A stretch of 64,000 nucleotides of DNA, from assembly GCA_025331565.1 (NCBI GenBank), contig JAFREQ010000026.1, positions 2,294,001 through 2,358,000 on the forward strand, written 5' to 3'. Positions 50,245 to 60,900 of this stretch are shown here, piece by piece. The translations under genes were made by a program, and so were the position numbers. The notes under the pieces were generated by a model. That model saw only the letters and a program-made list of their open reading frames with translations, had not been told where the DNA came from and made no database searches. Positions within the stretch are counted from its first letter, which is position 1, and each line of letters opens with the position of its first letter. This DNA is from Holacanthus passer (Eukaryota > Chordata > Actinopteri > Pomacanthidae).

Positions 50245-51135
50245 CGGACAAGCTAATGGAACATTTTTAGCCCCTCTAGCAAGCGCGGGGATGTTAGTAT
50301 GGTGATGGTGGGAACCATCGTAATTGCATCTAGCAGCTTGTCTCCTTCTTCAGACTTAACATCGCAATCTGCGGACACAGCAACCACACCGCGCTCCAGA
50401 GCTTCTTCAAAATGCAGCAGTAAAAAAAGGAATCAACACTCGAGATAAGTGGGACTGCATTTAATGCTCCACTGCTTTTATTGTGGATGTTAGGCCAATC
50501 CGGAACATTTTCTGTATTTATAGAAGCAAAGTCATTTTACTATTCTTGTGCTGTGGCAACACAATTTAACAGCAAGCTAAAGCTCATCTAACAAATGACG
50601 GGAAGTCACGACTCATTGTGATCTTCACTTTAATAAGATTTCAAACAGTGCGGTGTGAAACTGCAAAGAGACTTAATAATGAGCCCAATGTGCAAATATT
50701 GCTTATAAATAAATGCAACATAATACTACAGCTTTCCTTAAGTAAATACTTAATACCTCACTTAATATCAAGTAAATTCTATAACTTTCAGTTGATTTTA
50801 GCCACACTTACATACATACATAATATTCATGCTAAAAATGTTATATTATAACTTCCACTGTATTTTTCTCAGTAGACACGAGACAGGTAAATTGCCTCGG
50901 ACAAAGATAAAGCTAATTCAGAAATATATCAAAACTTAGAAATGTCATAATCATACATAGAAAGAGAGGATGATAGCAGATCAGGATCAGCATAAACCGA
51001 TGCAAAGAAAATGGCTTATTAATTTTTACATTTCATATGTAACTGCTACTTTCCAAATTATCAAAGCAGCCACAAAATTAACAAGTGAGCAAAGTACTTT
51101 GAGCCTGACATCAGTCATGTATCACATCTAAATTT
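50245..51135. other. Unique A/T-rich non-coding sequence
   Basis: No gene or element is recognised. The first 200 bp (about 50250-50430) are GC-balanced with CpGs and could be regulatory. The rest is very A/T-rich. Confidence 0.5.
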
Positions 51136-51140
51136 AATCC

Positions 51141-51615
51141 TTAATCTTTTCTGAACGGCGGAGGAAGAACTTCTCTGGTAGACCTTATGTAACTGTTGCA
51201 CAATCCTTTCGTCACGTTGACTTGCATTTTGCAGACCTGCCCATCAGAAGTATTGAATGCCTGTGCGATGAGTGCCATAGGCCGCTCATTTTCCTGCTGC
51301 TTGTATGTTTCCGCACAGAACAAGATCTCCTTGGTGGATGTCACATTGAGTTTCGAGTGACTGCCACTTGAGACAGAACTCAAGTGTTGCGAGGTAGTCA
51401 CATCTTTAGCAATACCAGAGCTGGTCTGCAGATTACTTTCTGTTTCTGTTAAAAGGCTTGTTTTCTGTTTCCCATGAGAGGGACACGCCGACCTTTTGTG
51501 TGAGTTACATTGCAGGAGTGAGTATAGGAGGTGTCTGGGTCGGTGAAGAAGGAGACAAGACGTCTTGCATTGATTAGAACCAAGATTGAAGCCAGTATGC
51601 AGAAGACTTTATGAC
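51141..51615 (-). pseudogene. Open minus-strand frame with signal-like start, unidentified
   Basis: The frame is stop-free for about 157 codons, ending at a TAA at 51141. Its first residues include KVFCILASILVLINA, a typical hydrophobic signal-like stretch. A Ser/Thr-rich middle follows, and the last 70 residues have five or so polar/hydrophobic blocks with three cysteines (LFCAETY, VCKMQ, GLCNSY) and three Asn-X-Ser/Thr sites. The nearest upstream ATG (ATGAAG near 51617) is one base out of frame and runs into a stop after three codons. If real, it is either a broken secreted-protein gene or an exon whose start lies elsewhere. No AATAAA is seen soon after the stop. I do not recognise the family; an open frame of this length is possible by chance in 64 kb. 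Confidence 0.25.
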
Positions 51616-52309
51616 TTCATGAGAAACAGCTTGTAATCTGACAACATGGAGTTTGGGATCACACCCGCAGTTTGGACTCATCCTTTCTGGTGGCTATTCC
51701 ATGTGGACAAGATCAGCTCAGCTCAGCTCTTTATGAAAACAGACAATGGTGTTGAGTATTGTTCTGAAAGGAATGCAGCAGAAAGGTAGAGATCTGGCAG
51801 TGTCTGTGTAAGTGATTTAAGTGATGTCTGTGATGGGATTTCATTCATCACTGTCGAGCTGAGTGTGTCAGAAAACAGCCCACTCTGACTCACCTGTCTG
51901 CATTGAGAGCCACTGGGCTGCTCTTTTCATATTCTTGAATTGTGCAAGATGTTGCTTCCTGTCAGCTCTGTCTGTCTGTCTACTGCATGAGCTTGTGTTT
52001 ACACCTATAATGGCTAAAATGAAGGATGGGGGGAAAAAAATCAAACCTCTTGTCTTCAAGCATAGATGGAGTTCAACTTCAACAATTGTCCTCATTTAAG
52101 CAGGAGGGAATCCCCCACATCATGTGTGGCTCCCAGCTTCAGGACTCCTCTAGCTAGTGGCATGTTTTAACACTGGTCAGGTCAATGATGAAAAGGCCGC
52201 TCTGCAGACCACACGCTGTCAGGTGAGCCACCACAGGCAGCCCTTTCCTCTGCTGCCTCCAACCGAGGCTGCAGCCAGACGGTGAGAATGAGAGAGACAA
52301 ACACAAGCA

Positions 52310-52440
52310 TGGCATTTAATTTCAATTACAGCAGTACGGCTTGATTTGCACTTGTCTTTTCGCCCCTTGGGCTGGTGCACCTCGCTGTCGGCCAGCCCAT
52401 TTTCTGAATCCTCTGCTCCCTTTTCCAAGTGTCCCTCATC
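52310..52440. promoter_or_regulatory. Candidate conserved noncoding block
   Basis: The block contains GGCATTTAATTTCAATTACAG and CTTGATTTGCACTTGTC, then an inverted repeat GGGCTGG / CCAGCCC with a loop of about 16 bases near 52369-52398. It is GC-balanced, unique and short. The minus strand is open for 74 codons (starting MDEGHLEKGAED), so an exon is the alternative. Neither reading can be confirmed. Confidence 0.25.
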
Positions 52441-54202
52441 CATTTAGTCTGGATGAAACAGGCTAACAGGGACATTCAGGTTTATATCAATCAGTGAAAA
52501 GGTTGAGCGGGCAGTGGAGGCACTGTAGGAAAAGACACCACAAAACACACAGCCACAATACAGTAAATCAGAGTAAAAAAATAGCATACAAAATGAAACG
52601 GTATCAACCTGTGTCACTTATAGACTCTTAGACGATCGCTAAACCAAAATTCAATAGCTTCATGATTTTCAACTTCATAGTTCTTCAAGCTGATGACTGC
52701 AGTGAAAGATTAACTCTGCCAATACAAACATGTTAGATTAAATCAAAAGTACAGAACAGAACGGTACCTGTAGGATTCAACAGCTTGTTTAGAAAAACTT
52801 GTTTCCCTCACAGAGCAGTGGCATCAAAAACATTTTTCTGTTATTCAGAATAGATGTTTACTGTGGCAACTAAAACCATTAATTCTGTCTGACCTGCTGT
52901 ACTTTTGCTTTGCAATTGAATAAGTTCAGAATGCATTCGTCAGAGTTTTGGCAGAGCTCTTTTCCCTGTTACACTGAAGTTGATCTTAGTGGTAGTCCAA
53001 TGATAGACAGTTTTAGGTAAAGTGTTCATTCACATAAAGTTGAAATACTGTATAGCTTTCTATGGCGTTAGGATAAGAAAATGACCAAAAAGTGTACAGT
53101 CTGTATTGAGGGGATTTATGCAAATGAAATGTTTTAAAATCCACTTTGGTCAAATTTAATTTCTGTCTCTTCTATTGTCCTTTGTAAAGCATAGTGTTTG
53201 ACTTAATGTGTGCGCCTTTTCATCTGGGATTTATGCGCCTCAGTGTCATGAAACTGGGATAATGATTTGGAATTACCCATCAGGTCAGAATGAACTTTGC
53301 TGAGATTTCAAATGCAAAACCATTTCGGATTAGGGCTCTTCTTCCTAAATACGTTGCACATGGCGGCCTGTGGGATTTCTGAAAGCGATGCAAGAGAGTA
53401 GAAACAACTGCAGTCCAGCCTTTTTCCTTCCTCCAACCATTCCTGGGAGGCACCTTTGATTATGTTATAATTCTTTATTTCTCTCTGTCACCCCCTGTCG
53501 CGCTTTGTCTCGAGTTCTAAATCCCACAGCTAATCTGTGAAACACGCTCAAATATCCAGGGGAACAGTGCTCATATAGGCATCAAAGGAGCAGAATCTTG
53601 TCATGTTTTCTTCTTTTCATGCTTTTGTCTCTCAGAAAAATATTCAGTAAATTTTCTTGTCTTCTTTCTGTCTTTGCAGGACCTTTGTGTTTTTTGACCT
53701 CTGTGTCAGCCTTCATTAAAACATCCAGTACAGAGTGGATCATTCCTCTGGTATTTTTCTGTTTCTTTTGTTTTTTTTTGTTGTTTTTTTTGCACCCAGT
53801 ACAACATAACACAGCAAAAAAAGGTTAAAATATCTTATGAGGACATTTCATTCAGAAACAACTTTCTTGGTAAAGGCTTGAATGGCTCTTACAAGGCTGA
53901 AGCTTTATCAACACTCTTCACTCTGTCAGACAAAATGTTGTGGAATTTAATGAATCTGTACAAAAGCTTAAAACTTGAAATGGAAACATTCCCTCTAAAA
54001 CATATAATCATGCAAGACACAGAAAGTGTTGCTTTCAATAGCTCAAACTATAGAGGTTTCAGTCTGTACCCATGTTATTACACTGCTGATTAATACTAAG
54101 GTTGAAGTTCCTGACTATCCCTTGAAAAGTCATATTTTCACTGCCTTTTTTCAAATGAAAAACAATCTGTTCACATGTGTCTACCTTTCAATAAATATTG
54201 AA

Positions 54203-54251
54203 AATACTAATATAATACTAATATTAATACTAATACTAATATGAATATTAA
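54203..54251. repeat. (AATACT)n-type A/T microsatellite
   Basis: Units of ATACTA/ATATTA repeat irregularly (AATACTAATATAATACTAAT, then ATTAATACTAATACTAATAT). This is an imperfect hexanucleotide array with strong ATTA content. Confidence 0.85.
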
Positions 54252-55194
54252 ATCTATTTATGTAATATTTGAATGTGAATTGAAAAGCACAACGTCACTT
54301 CACACACAAAGAATAAAATTTGCCACAATTGTCCATCTACATTCTCCTTAAAAAAATCCTACATTATTGGTGGTCTAAGCCTGAAGTGCTACTGCCTTCT
54401 TTATCTTTTGTGTCAAAGACTCAACTCAGCACTCAAGCCCTGTAGACATGGTGGCTTTAGAAGAAATGTTACTTGCCTCTCCTTCACAATGGATTCCAGT
54501 GAGGATGCATTTGAACAGTGGAAAAAACATCCATAGGAAGTTCTCAGACCACTCTGTCTAGAAGCTCTCTGTCTATGTTCCAGACAGTCTGATTTTTTTC
54601 AAGATATGACTTTAAACTCTGCTTTTCTCTGACTCCTCCCAAGTGAGCACATGCATTGGTTTGTACATGTTACTTACATGAGTGTTTTCACTGATCGAAT
54701 CACACTAGTTTTCTGACATCACAATAGCAAACCTGCAAACATGCAACACATTTGCAGAGCTCAGTTGAATGTTGGCTGGACCTTGTTAGTTGGATTCAGT
54801 TACTATATTTGCCTTGAAATTTGTCAAACATGTTAAGTTTTTGACAAACATTTCCAAACATTTAAGCCTCAGATGAAAAGTCTTTTTTTTTTAAGTCAAA
54901 TGAATACACAGCAGAGTGTCTGTGAAAACCTCCACAGCCTTGAGGTTTACAGGCTATGCCAGATTGATGATGTTCAAACAGCAGCTGAAAGAGCTGTGAG
55001 GGATTTTATAAAGAGCTCAGGGGGTGACAGCTGAGTCGAGCTGACACGAACCTTGACCTTACACCTCTTTAGAATGTCAGCAAGCACGCACATGTGCACG
55101 CGCTAACACACACAGACACGCTGGGCCTCGGAACTGTTAAACACACATGCATGCGGGCGCACACACAAGTCGAAGCTCTCCATCTCCCTGCCAT

Positions 55195-55216
55195 TCACAC
55201 ACACACACGCACACAG
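55195..55216. repeat. Imperfect (CA)n microsatellite
   Basis: Eight CA units, one CG, and three CA units follow CATT. It lies among further broken CACA words from 55087 onward. Confidence 0.9.
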
Positions 55217-56279
55217 ACCTGCAGTCTTTGAAGGCCGTTGCAGTAGCCACTAATGTGTTGCAGAGTCCCAGTAAGTAGCTGCAAACTGTTTTCTTTCATC
55301 TTCAGGGGAATAGATGAGGAGATTGGGGGACGGGGATGGAAATCATCAGGCAACCAGACTGCCATCACATGAGCAACTCTTATCTCCAAAAAGCCAGGTT
55401 TTCAGGAACTCCCTTGTTTCCAGATGAACAGCAGCAGAATTTTTATTTATTTATTGTTTGTGCGTATTTTTCCCCTGGTTTTGAAATGTTTTCATGAAGG
55501 TGAAGCGTTATTAAATATGGAATATTCAGAGCGATATCAACTTTGAAATCAAGGAAACCACAGGTATAATATTAAAAATGAGTCTTGAGGCAAGGAGATA
55601 GGATAAGCCTGACTTGCGCAATATTTCTCTGTTTATTAGAGCACTGAATGAACAAAATGACCATGCACAGCAGCCCAGACAAGAGTTGTGAAAATATTTA
55701 AAATGGACCTTCAGTGGAACTTTATTGTTGATGCCACAGTAGGTAAATTCAAAGGAAAACAGAAAGGTAAAGCTCAGTGACAGAGGGCAAAGTTATGCTG
55801 CTTTAGAGTTCACCCCAACTGGTCAAATGTCAGTAAACCCATAGATAAAATCCATGTTTGCCCAGTGACGGAATTACTTTTCTTGAAAACAAAAATCACA
55901 AGAACTCATATGCGATGGCTGTTCACTAAACTAAGTGGCACCTCTTATTCAAGCTTAAAAAATAAATAAATAAAGAACTGGACATTGCATGTGGCAGCTT
56001 GTACTACTTAGTCCAAAGCAGGCAACACAAACAGACTGCCAGCAGTACTAATGTGTTCTGTGGAGACATCAGTAAGTGTTCTCAATCGATCATAAAAGAA
56101 CATTATCTGACGTTCTTCATTTAGACTAATCTCTGTTTGAATATTCTCCTCACATGTCTGTGGACAAAGCATTTCTACACACATACACAAATGCACACTC
56201 TCAGCCCCTGCCTCTCTCGCACTCGCTGCTTATCGTCTTATTTGCGTTTTTTCATTTATATTCGAAAAACATAATTTCT

Positions 56280-56640
56280 CTCTGTCCCTTGCAGTTACAA
56301 AGAGAATGCTGCAGCAGCAAACTCCTAATTATTTAATTACATCAATATTGGTCACTGCTGGAATCACAGTTGTAATTAAGTGTGATTTGAGGTTCCAGGA
56401 GTGTGCATGAATTAATAATGAGCTAATCAAAAAGCACTTGGGGTGATAGCCAGGACATTAACACCTAGAAAGAGGAAGGGAATTAACTGTTGTCTGTTTT
56501 TGGCTCGTGGAGCACATCTGCATCTGCCGGGGCCTCCAGTGGTTTATTGTTTTCACTCCAAATCCTGCAATTAACTCATTTCTGAAAGCTAACATGGTAA
56601 GAGTGTCATGGCCCTACATAGCTCTTGAAGTCTCTTTAAA
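56280..56640. promoter_or_regulatory. Candidate conserved noncoding block
   Basis: A non-repetitive A/T-rich stretch dense in homeodomain-type cores: CTAATTATTTAATTACATC, GTTGTAATTAAGTGTG, GAATTAATAATGAGCTAATC, GGGAATTAACTG, GCAATTAACTC. It combines these with GC-balanced segments (CATCTGCATCTGCCGGGGCC). The pattern resembles enhancer-type conserved elements; the call is on appearance only. Confidence 0.28.
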
Positions 56641-57461
56641 ATCTACTGTGTATTAACAACAAGCAGCAAGATGGGAATTTTCCGTCGGACACACACATAT
56701 GCTTGCACACACACGCAAATTGAAGTGTCATTTGTAAGGGTACAAGAGCTTTTCTCTGGGGAAATATGGCAGACGAGATCTAACGTAAGTGATGTGTGAC
56801 AGCTCTCTCCAAATGCCATTTTGTCTCCACAAGCCACCTGTCAGAGCACATGATCGGAAAACATGCTTACTATTACAGGTAATGGTGAGGATATGTTAAC
56901 CCTTCCCGAACAGGCTGAGATCAATATAGACCAAGTGTGCAGCAGTAACACAGGTAGAAATGACTTATACTGAATACTTTTGCTTCCCTAGTACTGCATC
57001 TGCCTCCCTCTGGACCTCCAGAGTCCAGAGTGAAGAGTTCAACCACTTTCAAGAGATGTGATGAAGAAATGTTCTCTACATACAGCAAAGCCAGCAAAGT
57101 TGTTTTGTTCTCTCTAATTAGTTCAAATGCAGCAATGACTTACTCATGTTTAAAAGCCTGAGCCTTTTACAAAGTCATTTACTGTATGTGGGCCGTTAGC
57201 ACAGCAATTTAAATTCACCTTTAATTGAACAAGCATTGTTAAATGCTCGAGTTACAACACTGTTACGGCGTCAGCATATTTAACTCAGGAATTGTTTGCT
57301 GACAAAAGTGCTGCAAGGAAGGAAACAATGGAATCAGATGCAGCCTTTGGATGACCAGCAATATAGAAAGCGGTTTCTTGAAAAACATTTAAGATAAAAA
57401 CATAGATAACATGAAATAACAAACTGGTTTTAAAATGACATCTGAGCATCACAAACAGAGT

Positions 57462-57936
57462 TTTATTTGAGCTTCGTGACTTACTGCGTCTGAGCTTTGT
57501 GGTTCAGTCATAAAATTCTTCATAGTGTGGATGCCGTGATGAAGTGGGACCACCCACTGACCCATGGTAGGGTGGCATAGTCTGGTAGGCAGCAGAGGCA
57601 GATGGTGGGTATCCAGCCTCCTCTTGCATGACAGAGCTGGATCTGTGAAATGGCTGTGTTGTGATGAACTCTGCGGTGTCTTCATATGAGGTTTCAAAGA
57701 CCTCCATTACAAACAGAATCCTGATTTGGATGTAATTGTATTTCTTCTTCTTGTGTCTTGTTCATCACAAGATGAACCTTTTGGTGTTACAGGTCCGAGA
57801 ACTATTGAAATACAAATCATCAGTGTCACAACACAGTGTCGGGCCTTCTGCTTCAGATCTTCTGTGAGGTTCCCTGAATCCTCCTGTGTCTCCTCCTCTG
57901 AATGTGCTTCACCCCTGGCCCACAGGACCCCAAATT
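57462..57936 (-). CDS. Possible terminal two-exon fragment of a membrane protein, unidentified
   Basis: Read on the minus strand, one frame is open from about 57936 to a TAA at 57707-57709. It encodes an acidic stretch (HSEEETQEDSGNLTEDL), a KQKAR basic patch, then a hydrophobic segment CVVTLMICISIVLG. A second frame, shifted by one, is open to a TGA at 57504-57506 and encodes VFETSYEDTAEF, a Ser/Pro/Tyr-rich tail and a C-terminus HYEEFYD. A GT at 57789-57790 and an AG just before 57701 would join them in phase through an intron of 89 bp, a size common in fish, though both sites are weak. AATAAA occurs 37 nt after the stop (57462-57467). No upstream exon could be assigned with confidence and the family is unknown. 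A single frameshift in a pseudogene is an alternative to the intron; the plus strand also has a 71-codon frame here. Confidence 0.35.
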
Positions 57937-57939
57937 GCT

Positions 57940-60900
57940 AATTGTGTGACAAATTTTTTGAGAGGTAAAACTCAGCATTTTTGGAACTTGCCTTGCTGAT
58001 TAAAAAACACAGGCTGTAAATAATAGCTTTCAACATGAACAGCCTTCTGCTCAGCATGTGTGGCAACAGGCATGACATGAGGAAAGCATATTAACAGACA
58101 TGCCAGCTTGTAGCTCCAGACCCGCTGGGAAATTGTTGCTTTCTGCACCACTTCTCTTATGAAGCTCTCTGTGACTTTGCTCTGGACTTAAAATCTGCCA
58201 CTGTAAATCAGTGAATTATCAAAAACCTGTTCATATATTTATACATGTATCTGCACTTTTTAAAGCTAAATTAGCACAGACAAGTCAATATCCGCCCAAA
58301 GTTTTCATGACTGTCAAGATGGTGTTTTCGGTGTCGTTGAGATACAGTCCATTGAGTACATTGAACAATTTCACTTTTCCAAAAGAGGTTTGCACAGAAG
58401 TAAAACCTGCATCTTCATGGTCCTGATGGTGTTCGTTGACATCTTAAATTCAGTCTGTATTCGAGAATACAGTATGTAAAGTGATGGTGGATTGTTTTCT
58501 GGATTAGCTCTGGGCTGACGACTGGAGATTTGGACCCTGACTATGCTGGAAAGTTCCCTTGTAGAAGGCAAATTATTAGGTGAATTGCTACAATTTGCTA
58601 CAAAAATACTACAATTAGAGATGTTGTATTCCACATCAGACAATATCTGAGGAAACACATCCTGGACACAACATTTTCTGGCAGAGGCACATGTTTAGCA
58701 ACACACTCTCTTGGACCCAAAACGTGGTGGAAAACATCTTTTGGTGCAGTCGACGGCAGATTGTCCACAGAAGAAATCTGTTGTGCTCTTGTTCCTGTCT
58801 GTTTGTTTTCCTTCCCTGATAAAATGCGATCAAAAGAGGATGGCTGTTGCTTTGTTTTTTGTTCAGTGAAAAAACATTGTTAATTGGCAACTGTGATGTT
58901 TCCTTGCTTCTGCCTATTGTATCCTTTATTAGTGCGTGGTTGGGTGCAGTATCACTCAACCACCACAGCCAATACAACATACTTTAAACATGTCCTGCTG
59001 AGTTTTCTTGTTTGTTTAGAGTCAGTGTTTCTCAACAGAATGCTTCATGTGTGTATTTGCGGCCTGCATTTTCTTCTCACAGAATATTTGCAAAACCAGT
59101 GTTTTAAATCATACATTGTTTACATCCATATTTACAAGCTGACAATCGTCTTCTTCCTCACCTTTAATGGCTCATTATTATGGTTCCTTGCATGTTATTA
59201 TCACCAAATGTCAGTCAGCTGATTACCATGAAACAGAAATGATTGAGTCCCTCTGTGTGCTCATGTTATTAACAACAACCACTCACTCAATAGTGCTACT
59301 GCTGGACTACTCAAAACCTCCAGAGGATATCTTTAAATTAAACCTGTTTTTACCACCTGAATTCCTTCTGAGACATCTTCATCAACATTAAAACATCAGA
59401 CGAGAATCTGAGAATACAAAAGGCCAAGAATACACACATACACCTGCACGAACACTAACATCTGCATATGCATGTGCACACACACGTCAGCTGTTGTATC
59501 TAAAGCGTGCCACATTGTCTTACAAGTATTCATTGAAAGAAATCCACTTAGCCTTTGAGCATAAGGAAAGATACTTGACATTACCACAGAGAGTCTCTTG
59601 ATCTCTTCAGTTTCAATTGCAACATCATTGTCTTGATGTGCTTTGACTGACAAGTTAGATTCTGACTTTGACTCTAACTGGTTAGTTAGATTCGTTTCAC
59701 AAAGCCAGCTTTGCTGCTTCCCTGCTGGTGTCTGTGTGTCTCCATCACTAGATGTCTTTTTGTCCACTTTGTTTCTCATTTTGTCAGGATTCTGTCCCCG
59801 TGTCCTTGCTTCGTTAATTTCCCTTTTTAAGAAGTTCCTAATAAAACCCTTTTCCTATATAATATTTCTCTTATACAAAGTCTGCCTTCAAAGTGGTTTG
59901 ACCTTATGACCTTTCATTGAGCTGGAGGAGTTTTATTGGCCTTCATGTTTAATTCTCACTACAGAAATAAGAAGCATTGGACAATGTCACGGCATGATGA
60001 AGATGAAAAGAGTCCGACTTACAATCCATAAATGAGCATTGCATTGATTTTCTTCATGCTTTTTTCAGTAATGCTCCCATCTTTAGACCATTACACAGAT
60101 TGTAGTTATGTAAACAAATAAAACTACAAACAACATTAGTTTTTATGATAAATGTGTAATACACTCTTTACTGCCTATGAGGTCACATGCTGACTGGGAT
60201 TTTCAATTACTTTATTGTAGCCACAGCATTTTGTATTTCCTGCTAAATCCTCCCATGTGAGTCTGTCTGTGTCTGTGTGTCTCAGGGAACAATTCAATTT
60301 GATGACTCTGATACATTCTCTCCTTGTCTGTCTGTCCATCTGTCTGTCTGGATAAATTTCTTGATTCACTTTTGTTCCCACAGCGATGTTGCACCCAGTG
60401 TACGGGACACAGCACAGGTCACACAGAGCCATCTAGGGAATGAGATTGTCAGTACTCATCACCAAACAACCTGCCAAACGACTGAAATCAAAAGTGATCT
60501 GAGAGGATTGATATTATGGACAGCGTGTTTCGCAATAGACGGCTAAGGGACACACACACATAAATGTGCTTGTGCACACATACGTGCAAACTCCAGACAA
60601 AAACACATGATTCCTAAGTCTCATTTTCTCCATCTCAAAATAACACACAGATAAATCCTCCTACAAACACTCGCTCACATCGAGGTGTACCACCTGTGCC
60701 CCTCCTTTCCCTTGCCGCTCCTCTCTAATCCACTTGAATGTAGCTGGATATTAGATTAGAAAGTTATAGATGTGATTATTCGTCCCTGGGTGTAGCCATC
60801 TATTCGCTGATTAAAACGTGAACTGGGGGCCATTATGTAACTGCTTAAAGAGATTAAACCTAGTCACCCCCGTGGGGGCTCGCTTTCTGTTGTATCATAC

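Larger units (their letters stand above)
51620..57440. other. Long gene-less stretch
   Basis: About 5.8 kb with no supportable gene. It holds an AGCTC triplication near 51716-51730, an AATACT array at 54203-54251, CA words at 55080-55216 and compact unique blocks at 52310-52440 and 56280-56640. A T/C-rich run near 53650-53690 and 53755-53790 produces a hydrophobic 76-codon frame that looks like an artefact. Confidence 0.5.

Noticed and set aside
53598..53828. Hydrophobic plus-strand frame following an acceptor-like CTTTGCAG
   Set aside because: The frame is Phe/Leu-rich because of T runs. The segment after the acceptor is closed in two frames and ends in poly-T-derived Phe codons.
58371..58980. 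Minus-strand frames considered as upstream exons of the 57.5 kb candidate
   Set aside because: Several frames are open in short pieces, but no donor/acceptor pairs join them consistently to 57936. Linking them would be guesswork.
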